Shown: in pieces, positions 35,556 through 49,219 of the stretch
Position numbering within the stretch: the stretch's first letter is position 1
How the letters are laid out: each line of letters starts with the position of its first letter
Assembly (NCBI GenBank): GCA_023238725.1
Contig: CM041544.1
Span: 4,546,001 to 4,610,000 of the forward strand
Direction of reading: 5' to 3'
Origin: Scortum barcoo
Lineage: Eukaryota > Chordata > Actinopteri > Centrarchiformes > Terapontidae
Length of the DNA: 64,000 nucleotides
The notes under the pieces: model-generated
The model's input: the letters and a program-made list of their open reading frames with translations, nothing else
Told to the model about the DNA's origin: nothing
The model's database searches: none
Made by a program: the position numbers and the translations under genes

Positions 35556-35852
35556 TGTAATGGAAATCTGCCCTTATTATGTTTTTATGTTTTTCTGATT
35601 ATATAGTAGTCCTTATGTTTTATAATCATATATAATAAGTCTACTCTTCTCTCATACGGTGATTCACTTTTCTCTTGACACATGTTAAGCTGACCAGACC
35701 TACATTCCTTTAGGGAACAGGCCTCTGTCTTGTAATCAAAGACACCTCTGACCTGCTGTAAAAGAGAGACCTCTGACTGATGCGTCATCGATGACCACTA
35801 TGACTATTATATAATCAGGAAAACATAATAATAAAGGCAGATTTCCATTACA
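35556..35852. mobile_element. 297-bp non-autonomous inverted-repeat element (MITE-like)
   Basis: The ends are perfect 17-bp inverted repeats (TGTAATGGAAATCTGCC / GGCAGATTTCCATTACA). Similarity continues inward to about 60 bp on each side (TATTATGTTTT, TGATTATATA, TAGTC words in mirrored order). Both ends are flanked by TGAC (35552-35555 and 35853-35856), a likely 4-bp target-site duplication. No protein is encoded, so movement would have needed an enzyme from elsewhere. The superfamily is unknown to me. Confidence 0.75.
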
Positions 35853-35856
35853 TGAC

Positions 35857-38680
35857 TTTGCATGAGAATATTTTTCATCACAACTGACTTTGCATCTATT
35901 TTCTCTGCTCCCTGGTGGAAATGGCCTGAGAGGAGACCTATGGAAACAGTGATGTTGCATAAGATAGTCTTCACTTGGGCTCATTAGACAAAACACAAGC
36001 ACACACACACACACGCACATCACGTCCTAATGAGGATGTAGTTTCCGCTTTGTTTCCCACAGACGATGCCCTTGCTGTTTGTGTATTTAAGTGTGCTCCG
36101 CGCAGATTTACAGTCATGAAGAAAATGAAAACCATCCAGGCTGACGTGTCTGTGTTTATTTGACATGTTCCACCTGTCCCTGGAGTTGCTAGGCAAACGT
36201 CACGGTGGCTTCAAAAACAGGCCTTGGCGCGTCTCCAGGGCCTTTGCATGGGAGCACTGTCTCCTCCTTTGTCCTTGATGCCTCAGAGTCATTTCTCACT
36301 CCTGTCATCTGTACTGACAGCCTAAGTTTGCTGGCCAGGCCTTTTAAATTGGATCGTTTTATTGATCCGAGTTAATCATTTGGGGTTTGATTACTTCAGT
36401 CTCTCATTTACATTCACTATAGCGGCTCCCCCTCTTTGTCTTTATAATGTAATAAGGATAATAAACACTTTTCATTCATTTCAATGAATGACTTTTCATC
36501 AGTCATTTTCTTTCATTTATTTAAATATTTAGGCTTGAGGGTGAAAAGAAGTATTGAAACTCACGCTGTACATTACAGCATTAAGATGTTCCTCAACAAC
36601 GGCCACATTATGCAATTTCTGAATTTCTCTTCTCTTCAGGTTGCCAAATGTGCAGCCCTTCACAATTCCAGGAAGAGACTAGATACATTTCTCAAGGATG
36701 CGGTGCAACCTTATAATTTACATGACAGCCAATGGGTCAAGCTATGTGACCCGGGTAATCACAGCTCGGGCCCCAACAGGAAGCAGCCGTCAGCTAGGAC
36801 GGACTTTAAACCTTTAAACGGTGTGCGTTTGTGTGTCACTCTCCTGGCCTGCGCAGCCACACAGGGATTCCTCAAATATTAACACAAGTGGACAGATTGG
36901 GTAAACACCGGGACGTCTTTGTCAAGGCCGCCTTTATTTCAGGTCGTTCCAGTTTTTTTGCGGCCACCCCGTGGCCGTCAGTCCTCCAGGATGTGGCTGT
37001 GGTTCTGCCCGGCAGTGAGAAGCAGCCCCGGGCCTCCCCGAGCAGCTGTCAGCAGGCTCCAGAGACAGAAAGAAAGAGAGCCGCCCTACCCCCAACTTCA
37101 CCAGCCTGCCTGCTCTCGCTGCAGAGACTAAAGGGGGATGGGCACCAATACAGAGACATAGAACATGGAGAAGTCATGAGCAATTCCTCAGCATCTCCTC
37201 ATGAAATGACTTTTAAACATTAGGACCTGTAGGAATCGTGCTCATCGTGTTCATTTATTTTCTTTTCCCACTTGGCTTTAACAGTAAATGGGCTATTCGG
37301 GCCTTTGTCTCAGCCCTGTGTGTCCTCCCATCTGTCCTTCTCATTCTAGTCTTTCTCAACCTGCTGTTTACCACCTCTTCCATTGTCCCCCGACTTTAGT
37401 GGCAATCTCTGTCGAAGCATCCGTTAGGGCTTCAAACCACCAGCATGCCAGAGTCACCATAGGAAGGAAGGGAGTCTGTGGCATCTGTGTGAGAGACAGA
37501 GCGAGAGGACAAAGTAGACGAGGCTGACTAATGATTGCGTAACGGCCAGTCGCTGTAGCCGCACGTACAGAGAATTGTTGTGTATTTTGTCAAGGCAAGG
37601 CAGCATGAAAAAGTGGAGTAGTTAAAACGTCCCGCTAGATTTATAGACGGCCATCTGCATCTCAAATGTTAAAATGCTGGAGGATCGAGCATGAGCGATG
37701 TCAGTCCTTGAAGTCTTTTTGTCGTGTGAAATCTCTCTATGTCACATTCTGATTCGTCCTTGGTAAATCTGTCTGTGTGTGGTTTGTTTTTTTGTTTTTT
37801 TAGGAGGCCGCTTTAACATAATTTATTATGCAACATAAAAGCTGATGTGAGAAAGCTGGAAAAGGTTGAAAGAGATGAGAGGGCTGAGATGCAGCAGCAG
37901 TAATGAGTCATGTTTGAACTGAGGACACAGCAACACTTTAGATCACAGCCCACATATAACAGTGTATTTCATTAGTGCATATGGGGTGTTGATTAAATAC
38001 TGATATGGTGATAATATAGATAAAATGGTTTATATTATTGTTGCTGAGGAGCAAACCAAACCATTAGACATGTGAAGCACAGTGTACCTGAGGAGGTGGA
38101 GCTATCAAATAAACCGTTGTTGATGTTTCTGATCCTTTCTTTGTTCATCTGTTTGATCAAAACTAATGTTAGGGTGCCACATACAGTCAGTGGCAGAGAA
38201 AGAATGAATTATTTATTGTTATAAATAAGCACTGCTGAATTGAAATTGTTCCAGCACTGCCAGCATTATATTTATAACCATGCATAGCATTGCTTCAGTT
38301 TTCCAGTGTGACTGTTTCTTGCCATTTGCCCGCTCACCCAGTCAAATCAGCACACAAGTGTGGTTACGCCACCATTTGCATAAGAACACACACTTGAACG
38401 TTATATGAGCGAATTATTAGGAACAGGAAATTCAAGGACACGCTGCGTTTAACCACACCTCTGTGTTAACTGAGCTGCCAGAAAAGCCATATCATCGCTG
38501 AATAACACTTTTTTTCTGTTAAAGACACTCACACAGCTGGGTGGGTCAGTCTGTGGCTCCCTGTGAAGACAATGAACTTGCCCATACAAGTTGTAAAGTG
38601 CCTTTTAAAAGGAAATGGCACTGGCAGCGTGGCACTGTGTGTGTTTGTCAGTCAGCTGGCAGCCAGATGTGAATATCAGC
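35857..38680. other. Gene-free stretch
   Basis: No supported exon. Unique-looking, GC-balanced sequence at 36180-36440 could be conserved non-coding DNA; open frames at 36484-37223 show no family motif or convincing splice structure. Confidence 0.45.
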
Positions 38681-38689
38681 GACAGTTCT

Positions 38690-38815
38690 ACTGACTGCCA
38701 TGAAATTTCACTCATGGTCCCCAGAGGATGAATCCTGCAGATTCTGGTGCTCCCTGACTTTTGGGATTTTGAGCGAAATGTTTGAACACCAACTGGACAG
38801 ATGAATAGTAAAATC
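38690..38815. repeat. Fragment of a teleost repeat ('catggtccccagaggatgaatcc' type)
   Basis: CTGCCATGAAATTTCACTCA, CATGGTCCCCAGAGGATGAA and GGTGCTCCCTGACTTTTG follow the order of a common fish repeat. Other parts of the same family appear at 47768-47850 and 48265-48530. Confidence 0.65.
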
Positions 38816-38865
38816 TCTAGACTGATAATCCAAGCACCATTAGGTTAAGTATTCACATTTAAGAT

Positions 38866-39060
38866 TCAAGATTCAAAATAGCCTTTATTAGACCCACAGT
38901 GGGGAAAGTCATGTTGTAACAGCAGCGAGACACACAGTGGAAATAAATTGTAGGACAAATGCAAAGCAAAGACATAGAATAAGATAAAAATAAGATATCA
39001 ACACAGAGAGAGGGTACAGAGAGCATTTGGAGGCTCATTTTATTCTATATCCCTGCCCAC
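38866..39060 (-). repeat. CR1/L2-like retroelement 3' end, minus orientation
   Basis: CCTTTATTAGACCCACAGTG followed by GGGGAAAGTC is the reverse complement of the usual fish L2/CR1-type 3' end. The same class as 19765-19948 but opposite in direction. Confidence 0.55.
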
Positions 39061-41505
39061 TATTACAGGTTGGGATAATCTGCCTGATGTAAAACAGGTA
39101 TGCTCACAGTGACACTGAGTCTGGATCAGTCATTACAGATACCTTTAATAAAGTCAGAACATATAAACAGCAGAATATTTGTGTGATTTAAACAGCTGTC
39201 TGAGGAGGTTATGCTTCACTAAGCATGCAGGGGAAAGAAAAATCGACTTTTAACGTCAAAAAATGGCGAGGGGTCCTGGGGAGATAAAAATGCTCTCTAC
39301 GTGGATTGGCCTTTAGTCTTCCATTAGTACTTGCCAATAAATATCATGTAAGCTGCCATTCACAGAAATATGAACAAAATCCATTTTTCATGACTTCAAT
39401 TCTTCTATTTACGGTGTTTTGTAATGAGCTCACCCAGCCAGTAATGCGAGCACTTCAAAACCCCCTAAAGCTAATTTAGAAATAAGCCTTAACCCAGGTG
39501 TACATTTCATTATGTATTTACCTGAAAATACACCTGAACTGGGTGACATTTCATTTTCCCCCCAAACCTCTCCTGAAGTGTGTGCGCCAATCAAATAAGT
39601 CTCCGGAGGGGTGTACCAGTGCTGGAGCAGGCTGACACATATTAACCAGAAATGCGTGGGAAGGAGTCATGCACATGAGGTGGGGGATGGTCCTTGGCGC
39701 ACACTCAAATCAGGGTGTGTTAGTATCTTAATGTGTAACCTATCATACCATCTGTCATCTCCTATATCTCACCTTTCTGGTATTCTCTCCATCTAAAGTC
39801 ACACAAATTCTCTTCTCTTACATGTGTTGGTATTTACTGCATCGCTTATCTGCAGCGATCTCTTTGTGTTTTGGCTTTTCAAAGCGATCCTCCAGTCTGT
39901 GCGTGCCCTCCAGTGCCGAGTCCTTCTTTATCTGTCCATTATTTTGAACCACAGCATGTTGCCAACATCAAAAGCATCTGGCACAACGGAAAAGGACATT
40001 CCAAGATCATCGACTCACACACTGTGAGTCAAACACACACACACGCAGATCCTGCTCACACTCACATCAGGGATTTGAGTTTGGTTTAAGGATGTTACTT
40101 TGAAAATGTGTGTCTGTGATTGTGTTTGTGCAATGTGATAATCTGATACGTCACACTGGAGGTGATGTCTGTAAAAAAATGGATTAGGTAATTTGTGTGT
40201 GTGTGTGTGTTCAGATTTGAGGCTGGAATGTGATGATGTGACTCTTAACAGTGGAGTGCATGTGCAGAAAAACGTGAAAAAATGTGTGTGTATGTGTGTG
40301 CTTTTATGATCTGGACACACACACTGTATGTAGATTTTTGTGAACTTGCGTTAACTCCCTTGTCCCATGCGCACGTGTGTGTGTGTGAGAGTGTGTGTGT
40401 GCGTGTGCAGCCCGGCCCTGCAGCTATGCTGATCCCATCTGTGAACCCTCCCTCCTCACAGCTTGATCCCAGCACCACCTCCATTGTCTCACTAATCCCG
40501 GACTATTAACATTGCATCACCACAACAGGCGCTTACTGGAGCCCCGGATGGCTCCCGAAACTCTCTCCTCTGAACAGACTGCAATCTAATTAACTCGGAG
40601 GATGGTTGTGTGTGTGCGTGCGTGCTTCTGTGTGAGGTTAACAGGATCCAGTGGATTAGCGCCTTTTGATAATGGCATGAGGCCGGGCTGCTACAGGTGC
40701 CAATAGGAGAAAATGGTCTCAGTCAGGATCACCACATTTTGTTCACACTCATGTATCGGGGCATCCGTGTACATCCGAAATCAAATACAATTGCACACGT
40801 AACCTGTTTATCTTCACACATTGTGTCTGATTGTCTGATTCATGGCTGGAAAGATGAAATCATCAGGAAAGTGTCTCTTTGTGCCAGAAAATAAGAGAAC
40901 AAAAAAAGCAGAGCACCTGTTGGCTGGAAACTTGAAAACAGAATTCACTTCCGCCCTCATCCTGTTTGTTCTGTGTGCCTCTGTATGCCTCTGGTTCACT
41001 GCACGGCCCTTATGGTGCACAATCAGATCACAAAATAAGATGTACGCACCCAACAAAAATTAGAGTGAAAGAACAAATGACCCCTTAAATCACGTGTTTC
41101 TTATCCTGATTTTGATCTTACTTCAGCTGAAAAAATCATGTTAATGTGTTTATGATATGGTTGGTTAAGAGCGGGGTGTATTGAGTAATACTTGTCAGGG
41201 TGTGGTGTGTTAATTTGTAAGAGCTGCAGTAAAAAGAGAATCTTCTCAGGAAACCACTGTCACAGTTTGCATTCCCAGAGCAGGTTGCTTAATCCAGTTG
41301 TGAGATGGGAAACGTTACTCTGTCCAACATTTGAAGACCAAAAGTGCCACTGAAATGGAAAGAAAAAAAAAAACAGATCTCACATCTTGTTATTGTTAGT
41401 GCGTAGTCATGCCAGACAGTGTGCTAATTCTGTGCCATGGAAAATGGGTGGTGGTGAAGGAATTGTGACTAGTCGCGCTGTTGGTTGCTAACATGGCAGT
41501 AAATT
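39061..41505. other. Gene-free stretch
   Basis: No supported exon. Short (TG)n and (CA)n runs at 40030-40400; a unique-looking block at 40400-40620 containing ATCTAATTAACTCGGAGG. Confidence 0.45.
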
Positions 41506-41509
41506 AACA

Positions 41510-42030
41510 CAATTAAAGGGCAGGTTCACATTTTTTAAGTATATCTTAAAACAATGTCAACATGTCCACTAAAACCAGATAAAACCAGACACAAAGTGTT
41601 ATTAACATTATCTTCAATTACAACATTTACACAGTGGTACGTATATAATTCTAATACTCTAATATAAAATGATATATGGTGATATTAAATTATATTAGCC
41701 GTAGAGCATTATACAATGTGGTATTTCTACTTTTACTTCAGTAAAGGATCCAAATTCTTCTTTCAACACAGTCCAAAGTTCAGGAAAAGCTATGTCAGCG
41801 GTCTGATTAAGCCAAATCCAGCGGGTGTCTTCCAAAAGTGTTTCAAGCAAAGGGTACCCTCTTTGTGTTACTGTCCCTCCAAATAAACAGTTACTGGACA
41901 CTAAAAATGTTGCATGATAGCTGCAGCCTCATACCAACACAAAATAAGGATTGTGGGTTTTGTCCCCTGGGTCACGTTAGGAAAGGATGTCTTTGTGGTC
42001 AGTATGGACAGAAGGAAAACTAAAAACTGT
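41510..42030. repeat. Composite of old teleost repeat fragments
   Basis: AATTAAAGGGCAGGTTCACA, TCTACTTTTACTTCAGTAAA and GGTCACGTTAGGAAAGGATG resemble pieces of common fish repeats. Boundaries are uncertain. Confidence 0.4.
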
Positions 42031-44676
42031 CCAAATGTGCAAATGGCCATGTGAGCGTTGTATTAAGATGAACTTCGAAAAGAATGTGGACCTAACCTTT
42101 AACTCAAGGGCTTGCAGTTGTACCAGCCCTCTTTTCTCATGAGTGCAGCAGGGTTTAGAGCCGGGTTATCTAAAAATGGAAAGCAAATATGATCATTTCC
42201 TCAATTTCTGACTCTCTGGCTCTCACAGTTCCTCAAATCTCGGCCCTGCCAAGGTGGTTTTAAGCTGCTCTGTGTTACAAAGAGTAAGAGGTCACTAAGA
42301 GATCCACTGAGTTCCTTTGAAATTCCTCTCATAGATCACGGTGTTCAATTCGCTCTTTCTTTCAACATCTCTGTCACTACCTATTAGTGTTGATATGAGC
42401 AGCTTTCCCTGGGTGTGTGTGTGTTGGGGGGCGGGGGGTGTTGGCATGACTGCAGCCTTGGTGCAGACACAAGTAGTTGTGCAGATAAAAATCACATAAT
42501 AAGGCATGGCACAAGCAGGAGAGAATTTACCTCCAGTGCTTAGGGGTCTGTGCAAATGGTCTTAGCTCAGCTCTCTGGAAGAAAAGAAAACAGATCTGTT
42601 CTCAGGTTGTGGTTAAGCCACAGAGCTTACTTGCTTACTGTAAGTCAGAGCAGCTGAGTTTGCATAGCTTCCACCTCCTGAGGCCTGGGAACTGTTGATT
42701 CTTCAATATTTCAGTGTGTATGTGTGTGTGCACATGTGTGGTGTGGTGGTGAGATGCGACGGCGAGAGAGCTTGTTTCATACGCTCCCTGCCCTCTTTCA
42801 TATTTGACATTCTTTGGCCTTGTACGGCAGATCAGCATCAGCTGGTGTTCCAGAGGAGAATAATAACCGCAGCTCGCCAAGTCTCCAGCGCGCCACCGCC
42901 CTCTCTACGGTGGGTAAAAGAAGCTGCTCATGTCACCCCAGCACTCTCACTTCATATTTAGTCCCACAGCTGGAAAAGCACGCTGACATCTGCACCAGGG
43001 ACGACGTTAAACCCTCTGGAACGTTCGACACACTCTCATTAAGGTAACATCTGACGCTGAAGTTATGATAAATGTGCAGAACAAATTACAAGTTCTGGCT
43101 CTCTGGTTCTCTCCTTCTCTTTTTCTACCTCATCCTCTCTCTCCCCACAGTATGTGTGCTGATGAGTCAGTGTTTCAGGCCTTGATTGCCGGTTGTGTTC
43201 CCAGAGGGAGGAAATGCCAATGTGTGCGTTCATACCCATAGCTCAGTCATTATCTCTGTCTCTTCATGTGAAACGCACAGGCATTTTAAAGAGGGTTCAG
43301 TATCACCGCCTCATCAAGGACTCTCTCAGCTGGGTGATATATCAACATGAATTTGGGTGAAATGCGCTTTTGCGATAACAAGCCTAATTTTTGTCTGTAA
43401 TTGGTGCTTTGTGCCTCAGGGTGTCGGATCAAGTTCATTTGGGGGTTTCAATTCCCTCTGGTATGTTCTAGGAAATGTTTATAGTTTGGATGTTCACTTT
43501 GGATGAAGGTCGAATATGGTATTACAGCGAGGAAAGAAAAATCAGTGAATCATTTGAAATTCTGAAGCATTACAGTCCCTTGGTAGACACTTGGTGAGTG
43601 ATATGTGCCCATTAAGGCTGATAATGATATACTGTACAGTGTGTTTAAATCTGACTATAACCATTTCAAGGTATAGACTTTACACCAGAAAAATGCCACT
43701 AAACAGCACAAGTCATCCTAAAACCTTCAGCTCCATTAAATTCTGGAGTACACTCAATTCTATGACCCAGATTACATCACCTGATTAGGGATTACAACAG
43801 AAAATGTTCTTTTATCATAGTCTGTCACAGACTGTATTGTAATGTATGTGCTAACAAAAGCACTTGGTTAGATGGGGTCACAAGTTTTGATAGAGATGAT
43901 GTCAACCTACTAAAATCTGTGCAATAGTTTTAGCTTCACCAAAAAGCGTCTACCAACAAGTGTCACATGTCAACTTGTTGCACTGTAAATGATCTAGCTG
44001 TTACAGCAAAAAATGCAATGTTTTGCCATGACAGCAAGCCACATTTGTTACCCATTTAAACACTATGCTACCATGCTACTATGGGTACCATTTTTTGTAA
44101 CACCTGTCAAATAACGTACAATTAATGTTGACCAAAACATTTGCAGTGTGAATATAGTTCACTAACTTTCTAGGCAAGCTTCTCTGTTCCACCAGCCTTT
44201 GTCAGATGATGTGTTTGTAATGTAGGGTTACTGTCATCAGCCAATAATCTGAAATATTATATTTAACATATTATATTTCAAGTTAAATTTTATAAACAAT
44301 GATCAAACAATGGTCAATGATCATTTTTAATTCATTCAACAGAGCTGACAGTTTTATCTTTGTTAAAATGGATAAATGCTCAAACTTGAAAAAAATAATA
44401 TGTATAGAATATAGAATTTAAATTGGTATGGACAAACAAAACCAAAAAAAAAATGCTTTGATGAAACACATTAACAGAGGCCAGCCTGAATGTAAATAGG
44501 TCTGGCTTCGTCCTGGTTGGAGGAGGACGGTGAGATCCAGCAGCGACGCAACACATTTTTCACCCACAATTCCCCCAGGCCATGGTGGTATCTAACTGCC
44601 ACCTCACTCTCTGACACGTTTTCCACTCATCTCATCGACAGCTCCCAGCTTCAGTTCAGAGAGTGACTCACAAACA

Positions 44677-44680
<4 letters not shown>
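42031..44680. other. Gene-free stretch
   Basis: No supported exon or RNA gene; short G-rich run near 42425-42440. No repeat family recognised with confidence. Confidence 0.4.

Positions 44681-44734
<54 letters not shown>
44681..44734. repeat. (CA)n microsatellite
   Basis: About 27 uninterrupted CA units. Smaller CA runs occur at 45040-45058. Confidence 0.95.
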
Positions 44735-44737
<3 letters not shown>

Positions 44738-45059
44738 CAGTTATCAGCAGGGAGGAAATCAATGGCTTTCTCTGGCAGAAAAGAGCACTGCACTGCAGTC
44801 ATCCAGTGAAGCCTTTCAACTGTTACACATTACACTTCATGTGTTTAAATGAATCAGCCAGAATGAATGTATCTGTGATTCACCCTTAATCAGAGCAGCA
44901 ATTAATTACCCCCTAATTAAATCGGGCACAATCTGTTTAATTTGATATCAGATCTGAAATAATTATCATCCATGTTTCCCTCTTCAGCAGATGTGAAATA
45001 GAATATCTTAATATGATACCCCCCACCCTCACCCCCATACACACGCACACACACACACC

Positions 45060-47765
45060 CCACCCTAGTGCCCGTGCCGCTGCCATCACAAAACACATGC
45101 ACAAAGAAAGTGTATGTGAATGCACATTTAAACACACACACACCATATGCAGGCATCACAAGCGTTTAACAGTAAAGTGATTCAGGGCCTGAATCACAAT
45201 GCTGTGACCTTTTTTGGACAGAATCAGTGCCAGACTACCTTGATGCCAGCTCGGTGAGTCATGTGGAGTGGAATTATCCAGGACAAAGGCACAGGGGAAC
45301 CAAGGTGAAAAGAAGAAAAAGAGGAGGGAAAAAAAAACATTCGGTAAACCCTGTCACAAACTCAAGCCTCAGCTGTATGACATTTTATCTGTTACTGCTG
45401 TTTGTTAAAGGACTTTGTGCCATTACTCATATAATGTGACCCTTTTTACAAACCCAGCCACAAATATATGTATATAGTTGCCATTAGCTTTAGATTCAGA
45501 GTGAGTCCATTGGAGTGGAAGATACAAGTCCTCTGTAAATGTATGAATCTTTAATAACCAATCTGTGAAATGAACTGTCTATAACATACATGTGTTAAAA
45601 GCCTGTTAAAAGACTGTGAAAGGAACAGAAACAATCACAATCTGATGACTCTGTCGCAAACAACAGGCTGCTGAGCTACTGACCCTCTGTACAATGCTGA
45701 ATGTACGTAACAGCTTGAAGTGGAAACAGACAGAATCAGCACTGAAAGTCATGCAGTACAAGCAGTGATGAGTTCACATGCTGCTGTACGCACTGAAGTT
45801 TCATTTAAGAAAAAAAGGGACACAGTCTGCAAGCAAGAATCCAATCAGCAGAGTGATTTGTGATTTCCATCTTTACTGGACTCTCCTTTGTTAATATATA
45901 GTCATTCTTGCCTGTTATCCTTTGAGAGGTGAAATGGTTTCTGAGAGAGACCAAGATGTGTTTTTTTTTCCACTTGAGGGGATCTGGTTTTAGATTAACC
46001 TCCACAAAGCTGTTTAGTTTGACACACTGTGTGTGTGAGTTCTTATGAGCTCGGGTGTTAGCTAATGTTCACAAGTATCAAATAAATAAGGAAAGTCCTT
46101 CAAAGGGAAAATTAGCTCTGGACTAGTTGGTCGAGTTAGTGGTGCTTTACAGACCACATATTCCTTTTGTAGTGTTTATTCTTTGGGTGGAAGTAAAATC
46201 AAAGTAAAAATCTACTCAAATAAAAGTTCATTAGAGCTCATGTAAAGTTAGACTGAACTAAACTTTTACAACATAATTTACAGATGCCTATTGTAATTGG
46301 CTTTTCAGATGTCACACAGAGTCAAAGAACTAGCCTGACAAAGGCGAAGTAGCTTTGATACAGGGATTTTTGGATAACGTGAGCTGAGCTCCATTTGTGA
46401 GTTTAGTTTTCCTCACCAGTTATGCAGGTGCAGATTCCATTTTTATCTGAAATGTCTGATTCAGCTCCTTTTTTAGATAACAAAAAGTATAGTAAAATTT
46501 TTGGCATGTAGTAATCGGTGACTCAGAAACCATGTTGATGGAAAGCAAGCCATGAATCAACGGGCCTGTGGTAAGCACAGGAAGGACCGTGTCATTGCCT
46601 CCATTGGATTCATCTCCTCATTAGCGGCTCAACCTGTAACTCATCCGACACGTAGGCTGAATTCTTCATGTTCTTCGTCATATTCAGGATGGTTTTACTC
46701 AGTTGAAAAAAAACAAAACACTTCAACACATCAAAAAATAACAGCAAAAGTCTTTCACTTCTCCTCAATAAAGCACATGATAAACTTGCTCGGGGTGTGT
46801 GGTTTTGTTCGCTCTTTCCTAAATCAGCTTTGTATAAAGCAGTGCATTAAAGACCCTGAGGTTCTCATATAACACACATAGATGAATTTACAGTAGAAAT
46901 AAATGAGTTTTGCAGATTTAATATGTGATAAAGGACTCTCTACGCTGTGCTGAATCTGGAAATCTGTGATTCTTACTCCATTGTGTTATATTAAACTGTC
47001 GTGCAGTTCACTGTACAGTCGAGCGGTAAAGCTCAGTAGGGGAGTGGTCTGTCTTGTCAGAAAGTCATTGAACATTTACAGGAAAGAATCCCACACAGCG
47101 TTTACAGCCTTGGGTGGAGACGTTTATCGTCTTATAAAACCAACGTGCTGCTGATTTTTTTAAAATGAAAGATTAAACTATTTTCACAACAAATGTGTCA
47201 CTGAAGACCAGTTATAGCACTGTTTTCGTGCTCCTATTCAGTGTGTTTTTATTAGATTTATCTGGGCATGAGAACCAGTCCGGATTAAGTGGAATGTTAC
47301 AAACTCCAGCTGTGTCATAGTCATCACATTGGGGATGCACGACAACAACAGGAAGCTATGTAGTTTTTAATAAGAGCCAAGGTCAATATTACTCAACCAC
47401 GAATTGGTGTGTTATGAAATATAGCAAGCTATATGTATGCAGAAGAACTGACATGTCTGTATGCTTGTGTGGGACTCATCCTGTAATAAAAAGCCACATC
47501 TGCTTTCTTTGAGATTTCCTGCTTAACCCGACATATCTCTGCTTTCTCAATGCCATCACAGTGATCTCTTTCTCTGTAAAAGTCATATAACTCTGCAATT
47601 CAGAGCTTAGCGACCTGAAGAAAATAAAAAATGAGAGTAAAGTAAAAAAACAAACAAACAAACATAGTATTTTGTAAAAATGTGTTTATTTTTTCTCATC
47701 TTCTTTTTTGTTCTTTTCTTTCTTATCTTTTTATTATCTCTGGCAATGTTGGCCTGTTAAATGAT
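45060..47765. other. Gene-free stretch
   Basis: No supported exon. AGTAAAATCAAAGTAAAAAT near 46192 may be a remnant of a fish repeat. Confidence 0.4.
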
Positions 47766-47767
47766 AG

Positions 47768-47850
47768 GTCCTCCACTTTGGTCAAGACTGAAATATTTCA
47801 ACAACTATTAGATGGATTTCCATGAAACATTGTACAGAGATTGCGTGCAT
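47768..47850. repeat. Teleost repeat fragment, 5' part of the 38690 family
   Basis: CTGAAATATTTCAACAACTA, TTAGATGGATTTCCATGAAA and TTGTACAGAGATTG match the segment that in this family precedes the part found at 38690. Confidence 0.65.
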
Positions 47851-48264
47851 TGACTTATCAAAATAGACTTGGACAGTCTAAAGGATCAAGCCAAAGAAGG
47901 AAACCAAAAACACAAAGTTAAAGATACGGCCCGAGGTGAATTTGAGTCAAAAAGCGTCTCTGAGTCATGAGTCAAAACATGACACACAAACATAAAGCAC
48001 ATGTTCATATAATTTAGTGTGACATTACTCATCATCTCCAATGTCCATCGTGTTCATAAATCCACTTAGAAATACAGAAGAAGCTTTAGAACTTGCCTAA
48101 AAAGTATAAGTTTGTTGTCTGTACATCCATGTGTACACTGCTAATAGGTGTTTCTGCATATAATAAATGGCCAGTTTGCCAAAATGTAGCAAATTTTGGC
48201 TTTACACAGAGTACGCCTGGTCTTACTCTCCTGGTGGCTTTAATTATTATTATCATGTCGCTTC

Positions 48265-48530
48265 CCAAATAGGTGCATATTGGTGTTAGCACGTTTCCAT
48301 ACAGATGAGGTGACCAGGGCAGCTAAAGTTAATGTTCGAACAGCAATTGCAGAAACAGAGCCTTGGTTGCTGAAAAGAAAAAAACCCTATACACACCTAA
48401 AAACAAAGGTATTAACGCTGTAATTGTCAGCATGTAAGCTCGCTGACATTAGCATTTTCTTAAAGCAGTGCTCTGCCTATGCAGTTTCACAGCGCCACTA
48501 GCATGGCTCTAAATCTTTGGACTATTTAGG
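48265..48530. repeat. Teleost repeat fragment, 3' part of the 38690 family
   Basis: TGTCAGCATGTAAGCTCGCT, GACATTAGCATTTTCTTAAA and CGCCACTAGCATGGCTCTAA match the 3' part as I recall it. With 47768-47850 it is likely one copy with a diverged middle. Confidence 0.55.
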
Positions 48531-49185
48531 CAAGGTGGGTGTCCATTTTTACTCTTCTGTGTTGATTTCTCCGTGGGCTCCAACTGAAACGTGTTTTTAT
48601 CATAAAAACTCTGTGGGAAATTGTACTTTTTGGTGAAAAAGAACATAACATGCTAACTTATGTTCTGTTTTTTTTGTTCTTGTCACATGTTTGTCACTAT
48701 CTGCTGCTTTCTGGTGTCTTTTTGCCCTCCCTTCCCCAAATGTCAGATGTCAATCAAACAAATTTTGTGTGCACAGTGACATCTTGTTTCTTGTATTTTC
48801 TGCTGAAAAGCGTTGAACTTCTGTATGTGTTTTTCTTTACTTTTTACTGTAGGTGTTGCTGCTTGGTCTTTTTGGCGATCATTAACTTCATGCTGATTCC
48901 CTTGTTTGTTTATTCCAAACAAAGCGCTTTAATTTGAAGGCTTCATTTAACACTCAGAATCACTGAAGACTCATAAATCGACCGACTTTAATCAGCACGC
49001 CCAAATTCCTTCTTCATGTGCAGAGATTTCTCCGTTTATTGACAGGTTGGAAGGGACAGCAGGTTGTGGGGAGAGGTAATGATGTGGAAAGCTGTGCTGG
49101 AGGAAGGGGTGAGGGCGAGAGGGGGCCATGACAGCTGTCACACAGTAACAAACGCCTCCCTCTGTGAGCGGACACTCAGAGATGA

Positions 49186-49219
49186 GGGGTGGGGTGGGGT
49201 GGGGTGGGGGTGGGTGGGG
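49186..49219. repeat. (GGGGT)n tract, potential G-quadruplex
   Basis: Six or more runs of three to five G separated by single T. Confidence 0.9.

Noticed and set aside
36484..37223. Overlapping frames of about 130 codons
   Set aside because: No family motif, unlikely amino-acid composition and no supporting splice pattern.
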